Assembly: GCA_030522415.1 (NCBI GenBank)
Contig: CM060104.1
Location: forward strand, 27,552,431-27,616,430
DNA: 64,000 nt
Direction: 5' to 3'
DNA from: Channallabes apus
Taxonomy: Eukaryota; Chordata; Actinopteri; Siluriformes; Clariidae
In this document: piece after piece, positions 23,053 through 31,792 of the stretch
Numbering within the stretch: the stretch's first letter is position 1
How the letters are laid out: each line of letters opens with the position of its first letter
The notes under the pieces: generated by a model
Databases searched by the model: none
What the model saw: only the letters and a program-made list of their open reading frames with translations
Told to the model about the DNA's origin: nothing
Translations under genes and position numbers: made by a program

Positions 23053-23178
23053 ATATGTTTTTTTTTTTTTTTTTTTTTTTTGTGTGTTAAATTTCTAAAA
23101 TTTTTGTGAAGCTGCTTTGAGACAATGACCATTGTTAAAAGCGCTATATAAATAAAATTGAATTGAATTGAATTGAAT
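19295..23178 (+). mobile_element. L2-clade LINE, near full length, 5'-truncated
   Basis: It contains the long endonuclease-RT frame at 19391-22351 and an ~830-bp 3' UTR. The UTR has the conserved fish L2 block (GGTTCCTCTCAAGGTTTCTT, then CATCTCAGGGAGTTTTTCCT), AT and poly-T tracts (23002-23080), and the terminal AAGCTGCTTTGAGACAATGA...GCGCTATA followed by (ATTGA)n. No clear target duplication was found. The (ATTGA)n tail is typical of L2 rather than poly-A LINEs. Confidence 0.88.
19391..22351 (+). CDS. L2 LINE endonuclease / reverse transcriptase
   Basis: This is an uninterrupted frame of about 986 codons encoding the retrotransposition enzyme. The N-terminal apurinic-like endonuclease spans residues ~38-255: LLNIRSL, LTETWL (69-74), RGGGVA (101-106), YRPPG, VGDFNIH (182-188) and TDHH (247-250). 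The reverse transcriptase spans ~520-790: NYRPISNLP (~545), AFDTIDH (621-627), [13 protein letters not shown] and catalytic YADD (707-710). The C-terminal block is [13 protein letters not shown]...[24 protein letters not shown]. No RNase H or ORF1 is present. Known fish L2 proteins have this order. The frame is open back to 19295 but contains no ATG before codon 201. The annotated first codon is GTG, so the true start is lost or lies upstream of the truncation. The body is intact, so the insertion is probably young. Confidence 0.9.
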   Translation: MSVPRILRKKNKFVKFARNNLITIKPEKGKISSQNPPLKFGLLNIRSLAPKALIVNEIISDYCLDALCLTETWLKPNEYFGLNESTPSGYFYKHEPRLIGRGGGVATIYNDVLTVTQKIRPRFNSFEVLIINVALNEIRNKPLLYFTLATVYRPPGPYGDFLKEFGHLLSDLLVNSDKVLIVGDFNIHVDDANDTLALTFMDLLNSFGVKQNIIGATHRFNHTLDLIISHGIDVSNIEIIPQSDDITDHHLLTYTLPVEQISCVSPRYQSVRNMNPTTKDRFTSNLPDLSQILIRPLNADDLDEVTSSMGTIFTSTLDTVAPIRLKKVRDKTLALWYNSHTRALKRATRNLERKWRKTKLEVFRIAYKDSMCSYRQALKTARTEHLSQLIARNQNNPRFLFSTVARLTKPKMPAESIPSQFRSEDFMDFFNEKINNIRKKIMEVQPLIVSHDPVQPIASHLDFHCFTGIGQEELYKLITSAKSTTCLLDPIPTRFLKEVMLTVGEPLLNIINSSLHLGHVPKPFKLAVIKPLLKKSNLDANEIKNYRPISNLPFISKILEKVVSAQICTFLQDNNILEEFQSGFRPHHSTETALVKITNDLFLASDQGCISLLVLLDLSAAFDTIDHNILIDRLQNYIGIQGQALKWFRSYLSDRYHFVDLNGEPSGIMPVKYGVPQGSVLGPLLFSIYMLPLGNIIRRHGISFHCYADDTQLYISTKPDEIPKLSRLTECVQDIKDWMTNNFLLLNSDKTEILLIGPKTSTQQLSQFSLRLEGCTVITSSAVKDLGVILDSNLSFENHISNITKTAFFHLRNIAKLRNILSVSDAEKLVHAFMTSRLDYCNALLGGCPASSINKLQLIQNAAARVLTRSRKYDHITPILSSLHWLPVQFRINYKIVLLTYKALNGLAPTYLTSLLIRYNPPRALRSQNSGFLVVPRISKSTKGGRAFSYLAPKLWNSLPDSVRGADTVSQFKSRLKTHLFNLAYT

Positions 23179-23945
23179 AGGAGGCAGGTGAGGCAGTGCC
23201 TCACCTTGCCACCAGGGGCGGTAAAGGGCTCAACATGGTTTCCTCAGCTGTCACCATAAGTTGTTAAAAAATGAATAATATAATAAAACATAATATATCT
23301 GTCCTGTGGTCTATGCTTTTAATGCAATTTTGATGTGTTTCCTATACATTTGGATCATTTTCATAGTCAAAATAGCTGTATTTCTTGTTCAAATAACAAC
23401 GGGAGACGAGAATCATGGAGGCTGAGGCAGTGACAGGTAGTGCCTCTCAGCGCGTGCGTGTGAGAGTGTGCACCACTCACACACTGTACTGAGCGCGTGC
23501 AAACGGCGCGTGCTTGCAGTCAGCGGGAAAATACAGGCCTTGAGGCAGCCAGTACCTTTGCCTCAAAGATGGGGGCGATAGTGAGCCTGCGGCTAATAGT
23601 TCACGACACGAGTAAATGCGAGAGTAAATTAAGAAGAAAAAAAAGAAAAGAAAAACAACCAACAACATTTGGTGCTAACGCGTTGCTATTTGGCTTTATT
23701 TTCCCTGAAAATGGATGATATAATCTCGAAGATAAGAAATTTTTCAAAACTTCATTTACAAGTAAAGGTAAGAATACTGCAGTGGTGTGTTTAATATGTT
23801 ATTAAATTTAATCAAGAATGGGATAACAACCATGTATGCTTGTAAATCTGACTTGTGAGTCAGTGCCTTAGCGTCATACAGTACGTTTGTAAATCTGACT
23901 CTGAGTCAGTGCCTCACCAACCCCAACCCTCACCGCACGTCACTG
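23179..23945 (+). mobile_element. hAT-like 5' end with transposase exon 1
   Basis: The right edge GAGTCAGTGCCTCACCAACC...CGCACGTCACTG and the left edge CAGGTGAGGCAGTGCCTCAC look like decayed hAT termini. A short exon starts at the ATG at 23710 (MDDIISKIRNFSKLHLQVK). It ends in a donor (AAG|GTAAGAA) and resembles the first exon of hAT transposases that begin with an acidic FSKL-type leader. The rest of the transposase is missing. Confidence 0.4.
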
Positions 23946-24189
23946 AATTGTACCCATCCTCAAGTTCCAATGCTCTTCTCTTTGAGGTCATTTCAAGCAG
24001 TTCCCTTACTTTCCTTTCTTTCCTTTCTTCCTTTTTTATTTATTTATTTTCCAAATGCATTCCCTATCAACTTCTCATTACAGCAGATCCCTTCAAAATG
24101 TGAACCCAGTCAAAGCATCAAACACGCCAAATGTGAAGCATCAAACACGCCAAATTTTGGCATACTGTATATAACCTCAGTCAGGTGAC

Positions 24190-24300
24190 GTCATCTGATG
24201 AAGCGCACCTGCAGGTTATAAATAGGAGTGAACCGGAAACATTCCTTAGATCTTTTTGTCTTCAGGACTGGTTTGTGTTTTCGTGTTTGTGTAAACCAGC
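24190..24300 (+). promoter_or_regulatory. Putative retroelement promoter
   Basis: A CRE-like GTGACGTCA, then TTATAAATAGG about 35 bp downstream, precede the coding relic at 24345. This arrangement is usual for retroelement leader/LTR promoters. It is an inference only. Confidence 0.3.
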
Positions 24301-24344
24301 AAAATAAGAAAGTGTTTAACTCACTGATATAGCTGAGTTAAAAG

Positions 24345-24765
24345 CGAGATGTGTCCCTCCGTGTTATAAATCCATCTTGGAGGGCGATCTCCACACTTAC
24401 TGTTTCGATTAAAGTGCTTCGCGCGGCTCGCATTCTTTAAAGAGAAGCCGCGAGCCACGGCACATTCTTGGGGTTTAGGCGTGGATCTAGCAGATGAGCA
24501 CAAGACGGATTTCCCCTCCTTTCTCTTGCGCTCTCGCCAGATCGGGAAATTCCTCCGTCCACTTCTCAAGCGCGCCTCGGCGTTTCTATTGAATGGGCAG
24601 GATAGACATCCTCTCTTGTACCATGGAGATGGAAATAGCTGGCGGCAGCAGCGAGCTGCCCCCAAGAACTCAAAATTAGATGACAGGTTTCTGTCAGGTA
24701 GCCGGGGGAGGCAGAGCCTCAACAATCCTCTGTCCCTTTCCTTAGTGCCCTCCATGACGAGTTAA
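24345..24765 (+). pseudogene. DIRS/LTR-type gag-like relic
   Basis: One frame reads CVPPCYKSILEGDLHTYCFD followed by a stop. Another then runs on as SRQIGKFLRPLLKRASAFLL and WRQQRAAPKNSKLDDRF up to LSLSLVPSMTS at 24763. The DLHTYC...C start resembles the Cys-rich N-terminus of gag-like ORF1 proteins of fish DIRS-type retroelements. Frameshifts and stops make it non-functional. A different retroelement class is possible. Confidence 0.4.
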
Positions 24766-24769
24766 CTCT

Positions 24770-25418
24770 TTCATGGAGTAACTCTTTCAACTTCTGGAAA
24801 TGTGTCGTCCGGTTCCGGTGTGTGCGAGATATGTTTGTCATGCTTGGACTTTTGGTTATTTGTAAACGTTATCTAGCTAATAGTGATTTCCTTTGGGAAG
24901 CCGGCGATTTTTCGGGTCCTTATTGTATCCGAGGCCGCGGAGAAGCAGCTTATTGCCATCCATATACAACTACCCTTTCTAAGAGAGCTGCGCGCTTGGT
25001 GCGCGTGTACTGCAGAGACGAATGCTATCGTATAATTGGTAAGCTGATTATTTGTTTCTTCATATAGCAGGCTTAAGATCCTTAGGCATATGATGTGACC
25101 TGTATGTCTGTCATATCAGGGATGTGCCGTTTCTTTTTACCTTAACGTTCTTTTAAATTTTAGGTAAATTGATCGGCTGGTGAGGGTGCTTTTCTTCACT
25201 GTGCAGTGCTTACAGCACTGCTGTTTTGCTCCGGTGGATTGTTTTGCTTTAATAGACTGCTTTGTTCCAGCCTAGAGTTTGACTGTTTTTGTCTTGTTTT
25301 CGTCCTTGTGATAGTTATTTTTGTTTTCTTTTCTTTCTTATTGTTTCTTTCGTTGCTTTGCCCTTCGTCCAGCATTTTGTTGCCTTGCTTGCGCTGCTGC
25401 TTTGGGGCTGGCTTCATA
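24770..25418 (+). other. Unassigned, LTR-like left portion
   Basis: A weak open frame (24822-25067: ...LANSDFLWEAGDFSGPYCIR...) is not recognised. The region reads as if continuous with 29350-29980 once the transposon at 25419-29349 is removed. Together they may be one long terminal repeat or leader. Confidence 0.3.
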
Positions 25419-25433
25419 CCCACATGGAAAGAA

Positions 25434-25910
25434 CCTATATGAGGATATATGCGCATATATGAAACCTATATGCAGTATATATGTGCATATATCCACACCT
25501 ATATGAGGATATATAGGCATATATGAAACCTATATGCAGTATATATGTATATATATGATAATATATATGCTGCATATATGCGTATATATGCCACATATAG
25601 GCAACATTGAGGTGCATATATGTGCATATACAGGCCATATAGGTCTCCTGTATTGCTTCTTTATATCCACATATAAGCCCTATATGTACATACAAGATAT
25701 GTCTCCTTTCGCAGGATCTGGTCATTTTAGCTCATATCTCACTTTGGCAACTGTCATACATGATGCCTAGTTCATATTGTCTATTATCAAGGCAATAACT
25801 AAGAACTAACTTTAAAAAAAAAAGCAAAAAACGTATGTGCGAACACATGAAATTGGTATCCTAATTGCCCACATACAGTATATGAGGATATATGCACATA
25901 TATGAAACCT
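25434..25910. repeat. Left subterminal ATATATG array
   Basis: Palindromic phrases recur (CATATATGAAACCTATATG, GGATATATGCGCATATATG) at 25434-25700 and again at 25871-25910. They mirror the right-hand array, as transposase-binding subterminal repeats might. Confidence 0.7.
25874..25880. other. TACAGTA footprint in piggyBac-like array
   Basis: CATACAGTATATGAGG here corresponds to CTATATGAGG elsewhere in the array. TA is replaced by TACAGTA. Confidence 0.6.
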
Positions 25911-25963
25911 CAGTCTGAAAATCTTTTTGAAACACGTCACTAAAATTAACTGAAATGAGAAAT

Positions 25964-26164
25964 GTTGTTGGTCTTTCGGCTGCTCCCGGCAAGGGGTCGC
26001 CACAGCGGAATATCCAGTCCACACTACAACTTGGCACAGGTTTTACGCCGGATGCCCTTCCTGACGCAACCCTCCCATTTTATCCGGGCTTGGGACCGGC
26101 ACTGTATCCAGTGGCTGGGGTGTGGGCACTGGCTGGAATCGAACCCGGACCACTGAGCCACCAG
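25964..26164 (-). mobile_element. tRNA-derived SINE, second family
   Basis: On the minus strand it starts GGTGGCTCAGTGGTCCGGGT (A box), then GGTTCGATTCC (B box). The body is the common fish repeat GGCATCCGGCGTAAAACC...GGCGACCCC. It is flanked by a perfect 13-bp duplication, TGAAATGAGAAAT (25951-25963 and 26165-26177). Confidence 0.88.
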
Positions 26165-26474
26165 TGAAATGAGAAATATATCTATATATCTTAAAGTGTC
26201 TACTTTTAAATGATGCAAGTCACATTGAAAACAAATATTCTCCGTTTATGTAATCCGTATGAAACCAAGGAGAGGCACAGAATTTCTGTCCCACTTATCT
26301 GCTAATAACCAGAGGCAGGACACGCCCACACGCCAATCACACGGAAATCAGTCAGGGTAATTTACATACTAGGCCACGCCCCCGGACACCGGCATGATCA
26401 ACACACACACACACACACAGAGAGACAGGTTTGAAAACACTCAGATTCAGTGAGTTTTCTGCACGTTTTGGAAG

Positions 26475-26610
26475 ATGGCACGCGCTTACACATCCGAGGA
26501 AACTCCTGGAAAGTTGGAGGAGTTTACATTTACCTCAGAAGAAGACTGTGTGACTCCGACGCCGAACAGGAGCATTTTGAACAGAGAATAGACCCATGCT
26601 ACACTCGGTA
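26475..26610 (+). pseudogene. Possible first exon of the piggyBac-like element
   Basis: An ATG opens MARAYTSEETPGKLEEF and then a frame break. A second frame reads DSDAEQEHFEQRIDPCYTR and ends at a strong donor (CG|GTAAGT). An acidic N-terminal segment is common in piggyBac transposases, but the assignment is inferred from position only. Confidence 0.4.
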
Positions 26611-27474
26611 AGTTATTAAGTCTTATATAACTCTTATTCTGATAATATTAAACTAATATTAGTAAATATTTTCCTCACTACAGCTAGCTCTTGTCAGCTT
26701 GTGTGACACATGCTAACATGCTAACACTAACATGCTGCCTCATGTAGCACAAACATGATATTTCCCGGTGGCTAAGCTAATGCCTTATGGAGTTTACAGA
26801 TGTTTATAAATGTTCTAATGTATTTCACCTTGTTTTGGATAGCTTTAGATTATGGTTGCTAATATATATTTGGCTCTGTTTTGGGTAGCTTATAACACTG
26901 CTATCAGTAATGTTATTTAGCACAAACAAGATAGTTCCAGGTGGCTAAAATACAGCCTTATGTAGCTAAGTGATGCTTATGAATATTTCTTTGGTGTAAA
27001 TGTATATAATCCCTTTTGTTTAGCGTGTATTTACAAATGGTTGATAAGATGTAATTGTTTAGAATGTGTTCAATATGTGTGTAATGTCCAATGGATGGTG
27101 TTTGCTAATGTCTCAGTTGTAAATGTTTGAGATCCACTACATGGTCTGTTGTCCATCAACAGATATTTGCCCAGCCTATTGCCCATCAAAAATACAGAGG
27201 GGCACAAAAATGTATACACACTTTCACAATTGTTATCTATGGCCTTTTTTAAAACACAAATTGAATTATGGCAGCAGTGTGTAGTATTATCTATCACCAT
27301 CATTGATGCTGTCATGTGACCTACAGAAGAGAGGTGTATATTTTTCATGTTGAAGTGTGGATACATTTTTTTGGTCATCTCTGTACTGTATATATTGTGT
27401 ATCCATATTAATTGCACATCCATTTACTCTGAACAGTATAGGCTAACATTTTTTTATTTATTTGTTTTTAAGAA

Positions 27475-27830
27475 TGTGTCTGCATCACCCTTGCCTTCAC
27501 CAGCCCCTCACATCAGGACACGCAAGCTCCGTTCAGATGGACCTCTTGTATTTGTGAAGTGGATGGACACACGAGAAGTATCTACCTGTTCTACCATCCA
27601 TTCTGCTTATACAGTAGACGCGGTGAAGATGAGGGTGAAATTACAAGGTACATGGACTACAAAGACATTTCCTGTGACTGCGTACAACCAGCACATGGGG
27701 AGTTGATCACTCTGATCAGCTATTACAATACTATACTACACAGCACAAAACAATGAAGTCGTACAGAAATATTTCTCTACACTGCTTGGACATTGCTCCC
27801 ACCAACGCTTACCCTGCATATATGTTTTGT
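27475..27830 (+). pseudogene. piggyBac transposase, C-terminal catalytic part
   Basis: The frame reads RKLRSDGPLVFVKWMDTREV, then STCSTIHSAYTVDAVKMRVK, and ...YNQHMG. After one frameshift at ~27702 it continues GVDHSDQLLQYYTTQHKTM...SLHCLDIAPTNA. These blocks (KW.D.REV...STIH, YN.yMGGVD.SDQ...YY) are diagnostic of piggyBac/PGBD-type transposases, including the last catalytic Asp in the GVD segment. The N-terminal ~300 residues are absent. It is preceded by an acceptor-like pyrimidine tract at 27450. It is inactive. Confidence 0.8.
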
Positions 27831-28068
27831 ACAGTTTTTTTTTTTTTATCTTGCACTGTTTTACTCTGAATGTCCGTCTTTTTTCAGTTTTTATTTTGTA
27901 CTGTTCCTGTTGCAGTTTACCCTGCATGTATCTTTATCATTAATCTGCATTTATACATAAAATCCTATTAACTATTGGGAAGCTAAACATGAGAATCAGT
28001 ATGAAACATGAAAAGTTTCTAAAAGTTGCCAATAAATTAATATTGTGATGTGAAATAATTTTTCAGAT

Positions 28069-28205
28069 TGAAGTTATAAAGGGCTCTGGGGTGTTTTGCC
28101 AGGCAGAAGCGTGGAGAGCAGCCCGCCTTGCCACCTCTGCTACTGCCATGGTACGGAATCTGCTGCTGGGCACCTTCGAATTGGAGACTGGACCAAATTA
28201 AAAAG
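28069..28205 (+). pseudogene. BEN-domain-like exon, first half
   Basis: After a TTTTTCAG acceptor the frame reads GSGVFCQAEAWRAARLATSA, then TAMVRNLLLGTFELET, and is broken just before an AAAG|GTAGCC donor. The pattern (G..V.....W..A...AT.MVRNLL.GTF..E) is that of the N-terminal half of BEN domains, DNA- and chromatin-binding modules of animals and some DNA viruses. It is decayed by small indels. Confidence 0.5.
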
Positions 28206-28590
28206 GTAGCCATTATTAGTGAGTAAATGCATAATGCGTTGAGAAGGGAAAACAAAACATTTAAGACGTTATAAGTTCACCACTTTAACCATAGCCTACT
28301 TGTATCAATGTTTATTAGCCATCAATGGAGACTGCATAAGGTAGGGCACCCATTATTGTTACTGTATCTGCTTGGTACCTATAATACTAATTCATCGCTT
28401 GCTCACTTCTTAATCCTACCTTTCCTCTTCTAAAGCCACATTTCTGGGGTATTGCGCTGTAGGGTGTGTAGTCCTCTATTTTGTAGAACATAGTTGCAAA
28501 TAACCTCGTGGCACTAATTGTTGTCGTCTGAAGTTTTAATAAATAATAATTTATTATTATTATACTATCTTATTATTTTTGTCTTCTCTA

Positions 28591-28690
28591 GATGCTACAT
28601 TGAAGAAGTGGTCGGCAGCCACCCGAAGGCAGATAGGCACATCTATCAATTCAAAGCTCACGGAGCTGGGAAGATCCACAAAATATATTT
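28591..28690 (+). pseudogene. BEN-domain-like exon, second half
   Basis: After a TTCTCTAG acceptor the frame reads ATLKKWSAATRRQIGTSINS and then KLTELGRSTK. It ends like the C-terminal helix of BEN domains (...R..IGT.IN.KLT.L). The middle segment between the two halves was not found. Confidence 0.5.
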
Positions 28691-28829
28691 TTTTCTTCCT
28701 GTTCAGTTTTTTGTCATGTTTTTGTTCTTTTACTAGTTGATTGTTCTTAAGAAAATAAAAAAATTTAATTTCTACATTTTGGGCTTTTATTTATGTTGTC
28801 TAGCAGCTATGGATTTTTTTTTACTAATC

Positions 28830-29335
28830 TAGGTAAACATATAGGTGCATATATGCACACATATATACATGCATATATGTACATAAAATATAGGAAAACG
28901 GCCAGTTTTATATGTCCCATATACTGTATTACTATATAGGTTCATATATGCACATATAATATAGGAAAACGGCTAATTTTATATATGTCTATATAGGTAC
29001 ATATATGCATGCATACTGTATATGCACGCATATATGTACATATATGTACATATAATATAGGAAAACGGCCAATTTTATATATGTCACATATACTGTATTA
29101 CTATATAGGTACATATATGTACGCATATATGCACGCATATATGTACATATAATATAGGAAAACGGCCAATTTTATATATGTCTATATAGGTACATATATG
29201 CATGCATACTGTATATGCACGCATATATGTACATATATGTACATATAATATAGGAAAACGGCCAATTTTATATATGTCACATATATTAAAAACCTATATC
29301 AAAACCTATATTAAAACATATATGTTTATATAGGT
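28830..29335. repeat. Right subterminal array, ~97-bp units
   Basis: The phrase ATATAGGAAAACGG is seen five times (near 28885, 28960, 29055, 29153 and 29251). Spacing is ~97 bp for the last four. Alternate units differ (GTCTATATAGG versus GTCACATATACTG), giving a ~195-bp dimeric order. Confidence 0.85.
29024..29030. other. TACTGTA footprint in right subterminal array
   Basis: GCATACTGTATATGCACG here, against GCATATATGCACG in the neighbouring unit near 29120. The event was later copied with the dimeric unit (29216). Confidence 0.7.
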
Positions 29336-29349
29336 TCTTTCCGTGTGGG

Positions 29350-29985
29350 TACTGTATGTTTTGTTTATGCTGCTGTGCTAGGTGTTGGTGGCAAGTGACT
29401 TGATAACTTTTCTAGCTGATTTAGTTATTTGTCCTCCCAGTTTGGAGGGTGTGCTGCAGCTACATTTTTCTTTGTCTTTTACATATTCTTGTAATTAATA
29501 ATTGTGTTTATTTGTATTTCTTTTCTTCTTTAGGAGTTGGGAATGGGGAGAAGGCAGGCTAGCTGCTTATAGAGTGGTGTGCTCACGTTTACACCGTGTG
29601 GAGTGGTGTTATATTTTCCCTAGTGTGAGTGGTTTGGTGCACGTGTGATCATTTATTACCGGGCAGGAGTGTAGCCCCATCTCTAGCCTGCCCTTCTATG
29701 GTTCATTTCCCAGCTCCAACTTCTTTTTGTTGTTACTCTTTGTCTGGGACGTTTTAGTCTTTAGTGATTACTCTTTAGTGATTTTAAATTATACTGATAT
29801 TGCTGGTTTTAAATTGTTTGTACGAATAAAAGATTTGTATGTTTATTTTAGCATCCATGTCCCTGTGTTCTTAATGAGAGATTCGAACCTGTGTCCTACA
29901 TTTTTCCCGGGTAACCAATCCTGGGTGGCGTAATCGGTAACTTAGTTGTTAAGGTTGGTTAGGGGAAATTTTATTCCCCGACACC
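29350..29985 (+). other. Unassigned, LTR-like right portion
   Basis: Features reminiscent of an LTR 3' half are an AATAAA signal (29827) followed by T-rich sequence, then CCCGGGTAACCAATCCTGGG and a terminal CCCCGACA. No primer-binding site or polypurine tract was identified. It is separated from 24770-25418 by the piggyBac-like element. Confidence 0.35.
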
Positions 29986-30087
29986 TCACCACACCGCCAC
30001 ACTAGGACAATATGCCGATGTCGAAGCGCTAGCTCCTGAGACTGGGCCAGTTGTCTATGTAATTCAAAATACGAATGCCCTGGAGTC

Positions 30088-30235
30088 ATAAAGTACAAGT
30101 TGGCTTTATTGTCACTTCAACCATATACAGTTAGTACACAGTGAAACAAAACAACGTTCCTCCAGGACCAAGGTGCTACATGCAACATAAATTTACGACA
30201 TAAATTAACAGGAAAACTAAACTAGCTAACTAAGA
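30088..30235 (-). mobile_element. Non-LTR retrotransposon 3' fragment (unassigned clade)
   Basis: AAGTTGGCTTTATTGTCACT, then TCAACCATATACAG, ACAGTGAAAC and AACGTTCCTCCAGGACCA, is a common dispersed fish repeat end. No coding part is present. Confidence 0.4.
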
Positions 30236-30458
30236 GGCCTAGTTAGCTGGCTAGCAGAGACAAACTCCAAGTTTGTACAAGTAACAATTCTAGGCTTTCA
30301 TTTATTATTTGCTTTTATGGTTTGGATTCAGATCTGGTAAACAATGATTGCTGTTCTTCTTTCTGGTCCCTCATGCTTCAAAATCACTGGGTATCTCCTA
30401 AGTTCCTTTAAAGAACTATTTTAGATGTATGCTCCATCAAGTCTTCTATATAATTTAA

Positions 30459-30975
30459 TCATTCATTTTGTTTACGACTTATCCTGGACTGGGTTGCAGA
30501 AGGATCCAGGATCATATCACTGGATACTTCAAGCACAATGCAGGGCAGACCCTGAAAGCGGTGCCAATCCATCACAAGGAAATCATGCATACTTTTACAT
30601 ACAGTATACAACATTTGGCAGATTAGCTTACAGTATCTAGGGACACATTTCGTCACCCCACAGTGGCAGCTTGGTGGTGCTGCGGCTTGAACTTGGGACA
30701 TTCTGATCACTACTCCAAGTCCTTACCCACTGAGCTTCCCCTGCTCTTATGCATCTACTGTACACACTCACTCACACACTATGTGTAATCTGGTAATGCC
30801 AATTAACCTAATTCACATGTCTTTGGACTGTGGAAGAAAACCGGAGAACCCATGGGAAACTCACCAAGCAAGAAAAGAACATGCAAACTCCACACACACG
30901 GATCCACAGCAAGGATAGAACCCTTAACCCTGGGTACAGGCCACAGTGCTAACCACTAAACCAAAGTGCTACCCC
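30459..30975 (-). mobile_element. SINE with second SINE fragment inside
   Basis: 30760-30975 is the reversed head/body of the V-SINE/Mermaid-like family (CCAATTAACCTAATTCACAT...AACATGCAAACTCC...CAGTGCTAACCACTAAACC). 30459-30600 is its tail. Between them (30661-30755) is a fragment of the family seen at 59896 (CAGTGGCAGCTTGGTGGTGC...CTTACCCACTGAGC). Confidence 0.75.
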
Positions 30976-31792
30976 ATTTCTGGGGTTAGTGAGCCTCAAA
31001 TGCTCTTACCTAGTAAGTACCCATATGCATAGAGAATATAACAAAAATACAGTTCAAACTGTTCTTAATTTATATATACTTTATTGCATATTGTAAAATA
31101 TTTAGTCCACATGGAATTGTGTCCCGAAGAGGTGCCCTCAATTGTGTCTCCATTTCTACTTATGCCCTTCAGACACACTTTGTCTTCAATTTCATTCTAA
31201 AAGCTCTTCAGCTAACAGCTTCTTCATCAGGGATGTTGTCTCCAGGGTGCACTTGCTGCCAAAACCTACGGCTTTGTAAGGAAATCTGTCAGACATGATG
31301 TGTAACCCCAGAACACACTTACACACACACATATCCAACTTAATATACCACCACCTTGGCCTCCCACTGTTCTGCTCTCCACCTGCTGGTGTAAACAAAC
31401 ACATAGCTGCTAATCAAGCTCACATCGCCTCCAGCGCCCAACACACACACACACGCACACACATACACACACTCCCTCTGAGGGAGCAGTCATCAGTCAT
31501 CACGCCAGACATTCTGGAAGCTTTTTACACCCCATGAAGTTGAGGAAAAGCTCCAACAGATGGGGTTTCTCTGAACGATGGATCTGATGAGGTCAAATAA
31601 AAAAAAAAATCCAAATACGAAGAGACATCCGGATTCATGCTGGATCAAAGCAGGAATCTCACCATGTAGCTCAAAGCGTTCCATCTAAAGTCAATTCTGA
31701 ATAGTATCTCCGATTTATTTAAACTACCCAGTTATTGATCGCTTTTTAAGAACAGTGCCACAGCAAATATTTTCTTCTTTATATAGTACATA

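Larger units (their letters stand above)
25419..29349. mobile_element. piggyBac-like composite element with BEN-like exons
   Basis: The termini CCCACATGGAAAGAACCTAT and (right end) ATAGGTTCTTTCCGTGTGGG are inverted repeats with one mismatch in the first 20 bases. CCC...GGG ends and internal piggyBac transposase remains (27475-27830) support the piggyBac superfamily. The flanks are CATA on the left and TACT on the right, so the expected TTAA duplication is not visible. The element contains subterminal ATATATG-rich arrays on both sides, a SINE, a promoter-like exon 1, transposase remains and two BEN-domain-like exons. Confidence 0.7.

Noticed and set aside
22803..23204. Tyr/Ile-rich frames in the L2 3' UTR
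   Set aside because: They are translations of (AT)n and poly-T tracts.
24822..25067. 81-codon frame as a possible host gene
   Set aside because: No recognisable domain. Position between retroelement-like sequences makes a repeat origin more likely, so it is left unassigned.
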